From 20CM-2-65-7 sp963830455 (GTDB taxonomy: Bacteria > Gemmatimonadota > Gemmatimonadetes > Gemmatimonadales > GWC2-71-9), in the NCBI GenBank assembly GCA_963830455.1, contig CAWHMT010000007.1, forward strand, positions 186,001-250,000: a stretch of DNA of 64,000 nucleotides. The letters are read 5' to 3'. The notes under the pieces are model-generated. The model saw only the letters and a program-made list of their open reading frames with translations, did not search any database and was not told the DNA's origin. The translations under genes were made by a program, and so were the position numbers. This document shows positions 1 through 10,493 of this stretch, one piece after another; position 1 is the first letter of the stretch, and each line of letters opens with the position of its first letter.

Positions 1-28
1 GGGCCCAGGGCGAGGGGTGAGGGATTCA
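1..28. repeat. Four-heptamer element in gatC
   Basis: Four consecutive 7-base units of the type gggcgag/gggtgag occupy the first 28 bases and are read in frame as the Pro/Leu-rich tail of GatC (NPSPLALGP). The format matches the 28-base arrays at 24867, 27564 and 59390. The element touches the window edge, so its left limit is unknown. Confidence 0.5.
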
Positions 29-223
29 CTTCATCTGCACGAAAACGGATCGCGTCGGGGCCGGGCATGAACACTTTCAGGCTGCCATTCGTCGGCACCG
101 CGCTGAGCTGCGCGACATAATCGATGATCCGCGTCATCTGATCGGCCAATTCCGGGAGTGCGTCTTCCTCCACGTCCAGCTCGGCGAGCTGCGCGATCCG
201 CAGCACTTCGTCCCGCGACACAC

Positions 224-227
<4 letters not shown>
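1..227 (-). CDS. gatC: Asp/Glu-tRNA amidotransferase subunit C (3' end beyond window)
   Basis: This is the small stabilising subunit of the GatCAB amidotransferase, which converts misacylated Asp-tRNA(Asn) or Glu-tRNA(Gln) into the amidated form. The N-terminus MSVSRDEVLRIAQLAELDV followed by LADQMTRIIDYVAQL and a late VMPGP-type stretch is typical of GatC, a family of about 95 residues. About 75 residues are visible; the C-terminus runs off the left edge. The ATG at 227 overlaps the helicase stop codon by 4 bases (ATGA), so the two genes are probably cotranscribed. Its visible C-terminal residues are encoded by a four-heptamer repeat (1-28), so the natural end may have been altered by that element. 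Confidence 0.88.
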
Positions 228-2488
<2,261 letters not shown>

Positions 2489-2519
2489 GGTTCCCGAGCG
2501 CAGGCTGTGGCCTGTGAAT

Positions 2520-3698
2520 TCACGTCAGCGGAAACTCCAATACAAACACGGCACCCTTGCCCTGCGCCCCCGGCCGAAAGGCCACCCGGCCGCCATGCTG
2601 CTGTTCCACGATCCGGCGCGCGAGCGCGAGCCCGATGCCCCAGCCCCCGGTCTTGTTGCTGATGCCCGGCTCGAACAGCTGCCGCTGCATCTCCGGCGCA
2701 ACGCCGGGTCCGTCGTCGCGCACGCTCACGCGGCCCATGGAATCAGCAGTTTCGACGTCCAGCTCGATCCGGCCGCCACGTCCGCTCAGCGCGTCCACGG
2801 CGTTCTTGACGACCACCTCGAGCGCCCACTCGATGAGCACGGGGTCGCCCGTCGCCATGGGGCCCGCTCCCGGCGAGGTGAGCGTGATGGTCACCGAATG
2901 CGCGAGCGTGGGCAGCCGCGGGCGGAAGTAGGCGACGACGCGCTCGGCGACGGTGCCCAGGCCCACCGGCTCGCGCCGCGCGGGACGGCCGATGCGCTCG
3001 AAGCGCTTGGCGACTCGCTGCAGCCGCTCCGCATCGGCTTCAAGATGTGCGACCAGCTCGCTGCCCGGCGTACCCGGATTCTCTCGGAGGTAATCAATCC
3101 AACCCGTGAGACTCATCAGCGGTGTCCCGAGCTGATGCGCGGACTCGCGCGCCATCGCCACCCAGAGCCGGTCCCGCGCCGCCGTCACGCGCGCGCGCAT
3201 CGCCCAGACGGCGAGCAGCACGAGGCAGAGAAACATCGCGCCCTGGAGGACCGCGAGACCGGTAAAGGCGCGCGCCGCCGGCAGCGCACCGTAGTGAATC
3301 GTCCCCACGCCCGGCTGAATCAGCGGTGGATGAATCCGATCGAGCTCCGCGATCCAGTTCCGCCGCGTCGCCTCGCTCGCGTCGGCCCCGAACGGCGCGT
3401 TGTCGAGCGCGGTGATCCGGCCGGCCGTATCGGTGACGGCGATCGGGATGCCCAGATGGCGCACGTCGTCGGCGAGGCCGAGCAATGCGTCGGCGGCCGC
3501 GCCCTCGCGCGGATCGTTTAACCCGGCGAACACCTGCCCGAGCAGCCGGCTGGTTTCGCGGGCGTCCGTGCGCAGATGGCGGGCGACGATCCACGCATAG
3601 CCCACCGATAGCACGCCGAACAGCAGCGCGGCGGCGATGAGCGCGGGGGGGCCCGCGCGGCGCAGCACGCCCCTAGGCAAGTCGGTCAGTGCCGACAT
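2520..3698 (-). CDS. Membrane sensor histidine kinase
   Basis: A 392-residue two-component sensor kinase. One membrane segment is near residues 18-40 and another near 145-167; the segment between them, about 100 residues, should be the periplasmic sensor. The dimerisation/phosphoacceptor motif is ARESAHQLGTPL with His188. The catalytic domain shows the N box (VVVKNAVDAL, Asn299), the G1 box (RDDGPGVA) and the G2 box (GWGIGLALARRIV). No response regulator is adjacent; the nearest is the stand-alone receiver at 5962-6369. Its ATG lies inside the end of serS (26-base overlap). The signal sensed cannot be told from the sequence. Confidence 0.9.
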   Translation of the reverse strand: MSALTDLPRGVLRRAGPPALIAAALLFGVLSVGYAWIVARHLRTDARETSRLLGQVFAGLNDPREGAAADALLGLADDVRHLGIPIAVTDTAGRITALDNAPFGADASEATRRNWIAELDRIHPPLIQPGVGTIHYGALPAARAFTGLAVLQGAMFLCLVLLAVWAMRARVTAARDRLWVAMARESAHQLGTPLMSLTGWIDYLRENPGTPGSELVAHLEADAERLQRVAKRFERIGRPARREPVGLGTVAERVVAYFRPRLPTLAHSVTITLTSPGAGPMATGDPVLIEWALEVVVKNAVDALSGRGGRIELDVETADSMGRVSVRDDGPGVAPEMQRQLFEPGISNKTGGWGIGLALARRIVEQQHGGRVAFRPGAQGKGAVFVLEFPLT

Positions 3699-4929
3699 AC
3701 GGCACCAACGCCGGCGGGATCATGACGGAGCCGTCTGGCTGCTGGTGGGTCTCGAGCAACGCCGCGATCGTACGCGGCAGCGCGACGCCGGATGCGTTCA
3801 GCGTGTGCACGAACTCGGGTTTTTCACCCGGCCTGGGCCGGAACCGGATGCCCGCGCGCCGCGCCTGAAAGTCGGTGAACGTGCTCGAGCTCGAGACCTC
3901 GAGCCATTGCCCCACCCCGGGTGCCCACGCCTCGAGGTCGCAGGTCTTCGCAGCGGCGAAGCCGAAATCGTTCGCCGGCAGCACCGCCACGCGATAGGCG
4001 AGTCCAAGTCTCTGCAACACCACCTCCGCATGCCCGGTCAGCTTCTCATGCTCCGCCGGCGAATCGGCGGCGGTGGAAAAACGCACCAGCTCGACTTTGT
4101 CGAACTGATGCACGCGCAGCAGCCCGCGCGTGTCCTTGCCCGCCGCCCCGGCCTCCCGGCGGAAGCAGGGCGTGTACGCCACGTAGCCTCTCGGCAAGGT
4201 CGCGCCGTCGAGGATCTCGTCGCGGTGCAGGTTCGTGACCGGCACTTCCGCCGTCGGGATGAGAAACAGATCGTCCGTGGCGAGGCGGTACATGTCGTCT
4301 TCGAACTTGGGAAGTTGTCCCGTGCCGGTCATCACATCGCGCCGCACGAGCAACGGCGGCTCGACCTCGACGTAGCCGTGCTCGCGCGTGTGCAGATCGA
4401 GCATGAAGTTGATCATCCCGCGCGCCAGGCGCGCCCCCATGCCGATCAGGACCGGGAATCCCGAGCCGGAGAGCTTGGCGCCGCGCGGCAGATCGAGGAT
4501 CCCGAGCTTTTCGGCGATTTCCCAATGCGGCTTCCCACCTTTCGGCGCCGGTGTGCCCCAGGTGCGCAGCACTGTCTGGTCGTCGGGGACGTCCGGGAGC
4601 GGCAAGTTGGGGACAAACAGCGCCTTGGCTCCGAGCGTCGTCTCGATCTGCCGCTGCTCGCTCTCGAGGCTGGTGATGCGGTCGCCCAGCTTACGGCGCT
4701 CGGCCACGACGGTCGCCGAGAGACCGCCCGCCTTCGCCGCGAGCGCGTCGGACTTCGCCGCATCGTTGCGCTCGGCCTTGAGCGTGTCGAGCTGGGCGGT
4801 GAGCGTGCGCCGCTTCATATCGAGCGCTTCGATTTCGTCGAGCAGACGCGTGAGTGACGGGTCGCCGCGACGGGCGAGCGCGGCCCGCACCTGACCGGGC
4901 GAGGCGCGCAGCAACTTCAGGTCGATCAC
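3673..4929 (-). CDS. serS: Seryl-tRNA synthetase
   Basis: A class II aminoacyl-tRNA synthetase that charges tRNA-Ser with serine. The 418 residues comprise an N-terminal antiparallel coiled coil (about 1-110, LDEIEALDMKRRTLTAQLDTL) that grips the tRNA long arm, then the catalytic core with motif 2 (YTPCFRREAGAAGKDTRGLLRVHQFDKVEL) and motif 3 (LNASGVALPRTIAALLE). Length is normal for the family. The start is a GTG at 4929, four bases from the upstream lipoprotein stop. Two tRNA-Ser genes occur at 52.5-52.8 kb, though not next to it. Confidence 0.97.
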   Translation of the reverse strand: MIDLKLLRASPGQVRAALARRGDPSLTRLLDEIEALDMKRRTLTAQLDTLKAERNDAAKSDALAAKAGGLSATVVAERRKLGDRITSLESEQRQIETTLGAKALFVPNLPLPDVPDDQTVLRTWGTPAPKGGKPHWEIAEKLGILDLPRGAKLSGSGFPVLIGMGARLARGMINFMLDLHTREHGYVEVEPPLLVRRDVMTGTGQLPKFEDDMYRLATDDLFLIPTAEVPVTNLHRDEILDGATLPRGYVAYTPCFRREAGAAGKDTRGLLRVHQFDKVELVRFSTAADSPAEHEKLTGHAEVVLQRLGLAYRVAVLPANDFGFAAAKTCDLEAWAPGVGQWLEVSSSSTFTDFQARRAGIRFRPRPGEKPEFVHTLNASGVALPRTIAALLETHQQPDGSVMIPPALVPYVGTDRLA

Positions 4930-4932
4930 GAG

Positions 4933-5496
4933 TTAGCGCTTCGGCAGGCCTGGTTCGAGCCCGCGATAGCCGCAGTTGACGTTGTTGAGAATCTCGAAGT
5001 CGATCCGGCGTCCGTTGGGACCAGAGGTCGTGTCGACCCTCAGCACGTGCAGCTTGGCGTAATAGATCGACGTGATCCCGAACGAGCACACGAGCGGCCG
5101 CGAATGGAGGAGCGCCACCGTATTCGAATCCACCGCGACGGCGCTGTCGCCCTGATAGCCTCCCGTGGTCGCGACCAGGATCGAATCGAACGGCTCGGAG
5201 GTGAGCCTGATCCCCGACGCGCGCGGCAGCTTCAGCGCGCCGGTCGGCAGCAGCACCGCGCGGCCCGTGCTGTCGATGTCGAACGCGAAATCGAATCCCT
5301 GCGCGCTCTGATCGGTCCGGACGACCTGCCGGAACGAGATCACGTACGCGGACGGGGTCGTCACCGGCGTGCCGCTGAGCGCGTACAACGACACCGTATC
5401 GGTGCGATTGGGAATCGCCGGCGGAGGAAGCCCGAGCGGGTCGCCGCAAGCGGCGGCCAGCGCCAAGACCACAAAGACGAAGGAAAGAGTGCGCAT
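4933..5496 (-). CDS. Predicted lipoprotein, function unknown
   Basis: A 187-residue protein starting MRTLSFVFVVLALAAACGDP, a short signal peptide with the lipobox LAAAC, so it should be lipid-anchored at a Cys near residue 18. The mature part is a beta-rich domain with no motif I recognise (DTVSLYALSGTPVTTPSAY, GFDFAFDID). The reading frame stays open far upstream, but only this start gives a signal peptide. It is the first gene of the minus-strand run leading to serS and lies back to back with the roadblock gene. Confidence 0.75.
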   Translation of the reverse strand: MRTLSFVFVVLALAAACGDPLGLPPPAIPNRTDTVSLYALSGTPVTTPSAYVISFRQVVRTDQSAQGFDFAFDIDSTGRAVLLPTGALKLPRASGIRLTSEPFDSILVATTGGYQGDSAVAVDSNTVALLHSRPLVCSFGITSIYYAKLHVLRVDTTSGPNGRRIDFEILNNVNCGYRGLEPGLPKR

Positions 5497-5551
5497 GGAG
5501 TGTGGTGAACTTACAGGGGCGCGTTCGAGTGGGTCAACCCATAGTGGCTGC

Positions 5552-5580
5552 TTGACTTCGACTTCTCTGAAACCTACGTT
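5552..5580 (+). promoter_or_regulatory. Sigma-70-like promoter for the roadblock operon
   Basis: TTGACT (5552-5557), a 17-base spacer, then TACGTT (5575-5580). Transcription would begin around 5586-5588, only a few bases before the ATG at 5591, so the message may be leaderless. It sits in the 94-base divergent gap and faces the plus-strand genes. Confidence 0.5.
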
Positions 5581-5590
5581 GCCCGCGCGT

Positions 5591-5944
5591 ATGACCACTA
5601 TCCGCGATGTGGTGGAAGCGCTGAGCCGGGCCAGCGGTGTCGACGCCGTCGTCGTGGTGGGGCGCGACGGGCTGCCGATCGATTCGCGCGTCGGTAACGG
5701 CGTGGACACCGAGAGTGTGGCGGCCCTCCTCCCCTCCGCCATCAAGCACTTGGCCGAGCTGGGGGAAGCCGGCGGTCGTGGCGACTTCGCCACCGCGGTG
5801 CTGGAGTTCGGCGGCGGTCTCGCCATCGTCGCCGTGCTCAACGCCGAAGCGCTCCTCATCGTGCTGGTGCAGCCGGCCACGAACGTGGGCGCCCTCTTGT
5901 TCGACCTTCGCCGTCACCGGCCCGCCATCGCAGGTCTCTTGTAA
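5591..5944 (+). CDS. Roadblock/LC7-domain protein
   Basis: A 117-residue single-domain roadblock/LC7 protein (MTTIRDVVEALSRASGVDAVVVVGRDGLPIDSR, then AVLEFGGGLAIVAVLNAEALLIVL). In bacteria these proteins usually work with small Ras-like GTPases (MglB-type) or as regulators of signalling and polarity; no GTPase gene is visible here. The ATG at 5591 was chosen because it gives a normal roadblock N-terminus and follows a promoter. It is followed 17 bases later by a receiver protein, suggesting a signalling cassette. Confidence 0.8.
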   Translation: MTTIRDVVEALSRASGVDAVVVVGRDGLPIDSRVGNGVDTESVAALLPSAIKHLAELGEAGGRGDFATAVLEFGGGLAIVAVLNAEALLIVLVQPATNVGALLFDLRRHRPAIAGLL

Positions 5945-5961
5945 CCGGGGGGGGGCCGCCG

Positions 5962-6369
5962 TTGACCATCTCACGGCACCTGCTTGTCATTGATGACGAG
6001 CCGCACATCGGGCTTGTGCTCCGCCCGTTTCTCGAGCAGCTGGGGTACCGCGTGAGCGTCGCGCGCACCCTGGGCGAAGCGCGATCCGCGCTGCGCGCGC
6101 AGCCCCCGACCGATGGCCTGCTCCTCGACCTCCATCTTCCCGACGGCTCGGGACTCGACTTTCTGCGCGACCTTCGCAAGCAGAGTGGAACGACCCGCAT
6201 GCCCGTGCTCGTCCTGACCGCTGAAGGCGAGGATCGCATCCTGCGTGAAGCACGCCGGCTGGGGGCGGCGCTGGTGACCAAACCGTTTTCTCCCACCAAG
6301 CTCTGCCATCGCATCGCGATGATGTTCGGCGATGCCGATCCGGAGACAGAGGGAGACGCCCCGCGATGA
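5962..6369 (+). CDS. Single-domain response regulator (receiver only)
   Basis: A 135-residue CheY-like receiver without an output domain. It shows the acidic pair in LLVIDDEPHIG, the phosphoacceptor Asp in GLLLDLHLPDGSG, the conserved Thr in VLVLTAEG and the Lys in ALVTKPFSP. Start is a TTG at 5962 after a G-rich stretch. The end overlaps the next gene by 4 bases. A stand-alone receiver next to a roadblock protein and a sugar-nucleotide enzyme suggests it reports to partner proteins rather than to DNA; the cognate kinase may be elsewhere. Confidence 0.88.
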   Translation: MTISRHLLVIDDEPHIGLVLRPFLEQLGYRVSVARTLGEARSALRAQPPTDGLLLDLHLPDGSGLDFLRDLRKQSGTTRMPVLVLTAEGEDRILREARRLGAALVTKPFSPTKLCHRIAMMFGDADPETEGDAPR

Positions 6370-7376
6370 GCATCTGGGCGGCGATCCTGGCCGGCGGCTC
6401 CGGCACGCGGTTCTGGCCGCTGTCGACGCCGGAGCGCCCGAAGCAGCTCCTGCCGCTCACCGGCGACCGGCCGCTGCTGGCGCAGGCCGTCGCTCGGCTG
6501 CGCGGCCTGGTGCCACCAGAGCACGTGCTCATTCTCACGGGTCCATCGCTCGTGGCGGGCGTCGCGGCGACCGTACCGGAAATCCCCGAAGCCAACATCT
6601 TCGCGGAGCCGCGCGCCGCGTCCACGGCGCCGGCGCTTGCGTGGGCCGCGCACTGGATCGCCAAGCACGACCCCGGCGGTCAGATGCTGTCGCTGCACGC
6701 CGACTGGGCGGTGGGGGACGACACGGCGTTTCGCGCGGCCGCCGGGCACGCGCTCGGCATCGCGGCGGAGCAAGATGTGTTGGTGACGGTGGGCGTCAAA
6801 CCCACGCGGAACGAGACGGGATACGGTTACATCGTGCCGGGCGAGCCGCTCGGCGGCGCGCACACGGTGAAGCGGTTCGTCGAAAAGCCGAGCCCGGCGC
6901 GCGCCGCGCTGCTGCGCCGCCGCGGGGCCTTGTGGAACAGTGGCCTGTTCGCGTGGGGCGCCGCGCGCTTTCTCGGCGAAGCGGGCGCGTACGCCAAAGA
7001 GCTCGCGGCGGGTTGGTCCGCGCTGAACGCCGGCGATGCCCCGCGGTTTTTCGGCGCGGTGACGCCGGTGGCCGTCGATGTCGCCGTCCTCGAGCGCACC
7101 AAACGCCTCGCGGTCGTCACCGGCACATTCCCCTGGGACGACATCGGCTCATGGGACGCGTTGCTCCGCATTCGACGGCGCGACGCGCAGGGCAACGTGA
7201 CGGTGGGCAACGTCACGCTCGGCGACGACGTCCGGAATTCGGTGGTCTGGTCGGAGAACGAGCGCATCGCCGTGACCGGCGTCGAAGACATGGTGGTGGT
7301 CCGCGCCAACGGGCAAACGCTGGTGATGCCGACCGGTCGAGCGGACCGGCTGAAAGAACTGGTTAAGCAGCTATGA
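6366..7376 (+). CDS. manC: Mannose-1-phosphate guanylyltransferase
   Basis: Makes GDP-mannose from mannose-1-phosphate and GTP. The N-terminal signature AAILAGGSGTRFWPLSTPERPKQLLPL is the nucleotide-binding loop of the family, and later PWDDIGSWDAL and VEKPSPARA are typical of ManC. At 336 residues it is the short form with only the nucleotidyltransferase domain and a short C-terminal extension, lacking the fused phosphomannose isomerase domain. It overlaps both neighbours by 4 bases, so GDP-mannose supply appears coupled to the signalling genes on either side. Confidence 0.92.
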   Translation: MSIWAAILAGGSGTRFWPLSTPERPKQLLPLTGDRPLLAQAVARLRGLVPPEHVLILTGPSLVAGVAATVPEIPEANIFAEPRAASTAPALAWAAHWIAKHDPGGQMLSLHADWAVGDDTAFRAAAGHALGIAAEQDVLVTVGVKPTRNETGYGYIVPGEPLGGAHTVKRFVEKPSPARAALLRRRGALWNSGLFAWGAARFLGEAGAYAKELAAGWSALNAGDAPRFFGAVTPVAVDVAVLERTKRLAVVTGTFPWDDIGSWDALLRIRRRDAQGNVTVGNVTLGDDVRNSVVWSENERIAVTGVEDMVVVRANGQTLVMPTGRADRLKELVKQL

Positions 7377-8581
7377 CGTCCCCCGCCTCCCCCGCCTCGA
7401 CCCCCCCGCGCGCGCCAAGCCTGTATCTGCTCGATCCCGAGCCCGGTCCCGCCTGGGAGCCGTTCGCCGGGATCCGCCCGCTGTGTGAGCTGCGTGCCGG
7501 CGCGCATCTCATTCGCGAGCGCTGGGAAACATTCCTCGGCACGGAAGCCACCGGCATCTTTACGCTCCCGCACCTCGCGGGTTTTCCCGAGCCGGGCGTG
7601 CCGGTGGTCGAGGCGCGCCGCGCCGTGGCGGGGCCCGCGATCATCGGCTCCTCCACGTTCGCCCCGCGCGGGCTCGCCGCGCCCTTCCCGGACACGGCCG
7701 CGCGACTCGTGCACAACGGCATCACGGTGGGATGGGCGGTCCCGGCCGGAGAGACCTGGAGCGGGCCGGTCGCGAATGCGCAGGCCATCGCAGTCCAGGG
7801 CGTATTGCTGCGCGGCGTGCACGACCTGATTACCGCACTCGAACAACTGCTGCGCGAGGACACGGTCAAGCTGCTGAGTGGTGACGCCGACGCGGTGCCC
7901 AAGGGCAGCGTCGTCGTGGGCGATCCCGCATGGATTTCGTTGCACGAGGCCGCGGTCGAGCCGGGCGTCGTGTTCGACACCCGGAGCGGTCCGGTAGTGC
8001 TGGAGAGCGGAGTCGAAGTGCGTTCGGGCACGAGGCTGGAGGGTCCCCTGTGGGTGGGTTCCAATACGCGCTTGCTGGGGGGACCCATTCGGCACTCGGC
8101 GATCGGGCCGTGGTCGGTCGTGCATGGAGAAATGTCCACGACGGCGATGCTCGGCTACGCGAACAAGAGCCATTATGGGTTCGTGGGGCACTCGATTCTG
8201 GGACGCTGGGTCAATCTGGGCGCGGGGACGACGACCTCGAACCTCAAGAGCACCTACGGTCCCGTGCGTCTGCACGTGCGCGATGTGGACCTGGAAACAG
8301 GACACCAGTTTCTGGGTAGCCTCATCGGCGACCACGCCAAGACGGCGATCGGCATGATGCTCGACACGGGATCCGTCATCGGCGCGGGCGCCAGCGTGTT
8401 CGACGGGGTTCGCGCACCGAAGTACGTCCCGCCCTTCGCCTGGGGAGGCTCAGCAGCCGAGCGGATGACGCAGCAGAAGTTCCTGGCGATCGTCGAGCGC
8501 GTCCTCCCCCGCCGCGACGTGCAGGTGACGGACGCGATGCGGTCGTACTTGACGCGGGCGTACGAGTGGCTGATCACGTGA
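7373..8581 (+). CDS. GlmU-like sugar-1-phosphate nucleotidyltransferase / acetyltransferase
   Basis: A 402-residue protein of the alternative GlmU family seen mainly outside Proteobacteria. The N-terminal region (LLDPEPGPAWEPFAGIRPLCELRAGAHLIRERWE) differs from classical GlmU. The C-terminal half is a left-handed beta-helix with hexapeptide repeats (GPAIIGSSTFAP, GVEVRSGTRLEGPLWVG) and the patch HYGFVGHSILGRWVNLGAGTTTSNLK, which resembles the GlmU acetyltransferase centre. Likely product is UDP-GlcNAc or a related nucleotide sugar. The first residues (TSPASPASTPP) come from a C-rich repeated stretch. It overlaps manC and the kinase gene. Confidence 0.78.
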   Translation: MTSPASPASTPPRAPSLYLLDPEPGPAWEPFAGIRPLCELRAGAHLIRERWETFLGTEATGIFTLPHLAGFPEPGVPVVEARRAVAGPAIIGSSTFAPRGLAAPFPDTAARLVHNGITVGWAVPAGETWSGPVANAQAIAVQGVLLRGVHDLITALEQLLREDTVKLLSGDADAVPKGSVVVGDPAWISLHEAAVEPGVVFDTRSGPVVLESGVEVRSGTRLEGPLWVGSNTRLLGGPIRHSAIGPWSVVHGEMSTTAMLGYANKSHYGFVGHSILGRWVNLGAGTTTSNLKSTYGPVRLHVRDVDLETGHQFLGSLIGDHAKTAIGMMLDTGSVIGAGASVFDGVRAPKYVPPFAWGGSAAERMTQQKFLAIVERVLPRRDVQVTDAMRSYLTRAYEWLIT

Positions 8582-10443
8582 GCGACACCCAGCAGCGCTA
8601 CCGCCGGCTCGGCAAGTACGAGCTGCATCAGCTGCTCGGCGAAGGCGCGATGGGCATCGTGTGGAAGGCCTACGACACGGTGCTGCGGCGCTACGTCGCG
8701 CTCAAGCTGCTGAGCGCGAGCTTCCGCAAGACCAAGGACATGCACGAGCGCTTCCTGCGCGAAGCGCGCGCCGCGGGCGCCCTCCAGCACGCCAACATCG
8801 TCACCGTGTACGACCTGGGCGAATCGGAAGGCCAGCTCTACATCGCGATGGAGCTGGTCGAGGGGCGCGACCTGTCGGACATGATCGCGCTGCGCGATCC
8901 GCTCGCGCTCGAGCGCAAGCTGGACATCACGATCGAACTCCTGACCGGCCTGCATTTCGCTCACCAGCGCGGGGTCATTCATCGCGACGTGAAACCCTCG
9001 AATGTGCGCGTGATGCCGGATGGCCGCGTCAAGATCATGGATTTCGGCATCGCGCGCCTGCAGAAAGCGGACGCGACCGGCTCCGGCGCGATTGTCGGCA
9101 CGCCGACGTATATGGCGCCCGAGCAGATCACGAACGGCGCCATCACGCCGGCGACCGACGTGTTCTCGGTGGGCTGCATGCTGTACGAGCTGCTGTGCTA
9201 CCAGCGCCCGTTCGAGGCCGAGTCGGTGCACGGCGTGCTGTACCAGGTGCTGACGACCGAGCCGCGCCCGCTGCGCACGGTGGCGCCGTCGATCCCCGCC
9301 GCGCTGGAGCGCGTCGTGGCCAAGGCGATGAACAAGGTGCCGCACGAGCGTTACGAGTCGGCGGGCCAGATGATGGCGACGCTGCAGCAGATCCGCGCGG
9401 CCTTGTCGGGGGCGGACGACGAAGCGACGCAGCCGCTGGGCCGCTGGACGCCCCTGCCGCAGCCCGTGCTCAAGCTGATCACCCACGCCTCGATGCGCGC
9501 CCGGCTCGCCGTGCTGGGCGCGTTGGCCGCCGTCGTGCTGCTGCTGCTGTTCTCGCCGGGCCAACCGGGAGACAATGACGCGAATGCCGTGCTCGCGCCG
9601 CCTCCGGTCATTCCGGCGGCGCCGGCCACGCCGCTGATCGTTCCCCCGACCGTTACCGAGGCGCCGGTCTCGATGGCGGTGAGCATCCGCCGCGATTCCG
9701 CCTTCGCGGCCCGGGACCGTGCCCTCGCGGCCGGCGCGCTCAAGAACAGCGTTCCGGCGTGGATTCTCGCCGAGTCGATATTTCAGGCGTCAGAACAGGC
9801 GCTGCAGGCAGCCGACCAGTCGCGCGCGATCCGAGGCTATGTGGAGTCGGAGTCGCAGTACGCCCGCGCGCGCGCGCAGGCGCGCGTGATGGACCGGGAA
9901 GCACGGCTGATGATCGAGCGCGTGGCGCCCGTGGTGCAGGCGCTGCCCACGGGCGCGGCGGCCGCGAACGCGGGCATCTTTCTCGCGCGCGCCGAGTCGC
10001 TGCTGCGCGAGCAGGACTTCACGCTCGCCAAGGTCGCGGCGCAGAGCGCGGAGCAGATCGGCATCGACGCCGGGATCGCGCCGCCGAGCCCGCAGCCGGC
10101 GAGCCCGCGCGCCGCGGTCACCGTGCTGCTCAGTGATCTGGGCCGCGCGCTCGCGAGTCAGCGCATCGCCAATCTGCGCGTGCTGTATCGGGGCCTGACC
10201 GAAGAGGAGCGCCGCGGCTGGGAGGCGTTCTTCCGGGACTGGAACCAGATCAGTGCCAAGTTCACGGTCGACAACTTCCAGGTCCAGCCGAACGCCATCA
10301 GCGCCACGGGCGACGTGCGCGCAATCTTTGAGTACGTACCGGCGGCCGGCGGCGCGCCGCGCGTCGACCGGCGGCGCTTCGCGATGCGGTTCGAGAAAAA
10401 GGACGTCGGGTGGCGCCTAGCGGCGGTGAACGAACTGAAGTGA
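8578..10443 (+). CDS. Transmembrane Ser/Thr protein kinase (PknB-like)
   Basis: A 621-residue eukaryotic-type kinase. The cytoplasmic kinase domain (about 14-275) has the glycine loop LGEGAMGIVWKAYD, the ATP-binding Lys in VALKLL, the catalytic HRDVKPSN and the DFGIARL magnesium motif. One membrane segment near 300-320 (AVLGALAAVVLLLLF) leads to a Pro/Ala-rich stretch and an extracytoplasmic part with a coiled region and a C-terminal NTF2-like domain (WEAFFRDWNQISAKF). No PASTA repeats are seen. GTG at 8578 was preferred because it gives the usual GTGA overlap; an in-frame GTG at 8566 is possible. Confidence 0.9.
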   Translation: MSDTQQRYRRLGKYELHQLLGEGAMGIVWKAYDTVLRRYVALKLLSASFRKTKDMHERFLREARAAGALQHANIVTVYDLGESEGQLYIAMELVEGRDLSDMIALRDPLALERKLDITIELLTGLHFAHQRGVIHRDVKPSNVRVMPDGRVKIMDFGIARLQKADATGSGAIVGTPTYMAPEQITNGAITPATDVFSVGCMLYELLCYQRPFEAESVHGVLYQVLTTEPRPLRTVAPSIPAALERVVAKAMNKVPHERYESAGQMMATLQQIRAALSGADDEATQPLGRWTPLPQPVLKLITHASMRARLAVLGALAAVVLLLLFSPGQPGDNDANAVLAPPPVIPAAPATPLIVPPTVTEAPVSMAVSIRRDSAFAARDRALAAGALKNSVPAWILAESIFQASEQALQAADQSRAIRGYVESESQYARARAQARVMDREARLMIERVAPVVQALPTGAAAANAGIFLARAESLLREQDFTLAKVAAQSAEQIGIDAGIAPPSPQPASPRAAVTVLLSDLGRALASQRIANLRVLYRGLTEEERRGWEAFFRDWNQISAKFTVDNFQVQPNAISATGDVRAIFEYVPAAGGAPRVDRRRFAMRFEKKDVGWRLAAVNELK

Positions 10444-10461
10444 CCGGCGGGAACAACAGGT

Positions 10462-10485
10462 AGGGGCGCAGCATGCTGCGCCCCT
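10462..10485. repeat. Perfect 24-base palindrome between convergent genes
   Basis: The half-site aggggcgcagca is followed directly by its exact reverse complement, giving 12 paired bases with no spacer. It lies 18 bases after the kinase stop and 8 bases before the stop of the convergent small gene, so it could end transcription from both sides. There is no T-run, and the sequence resembles dispersed REP-like palindromes, so a repeat-family origin is also possible. Confidence 0.6.
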
Positions 10486-10493
10486 CCGGACGT

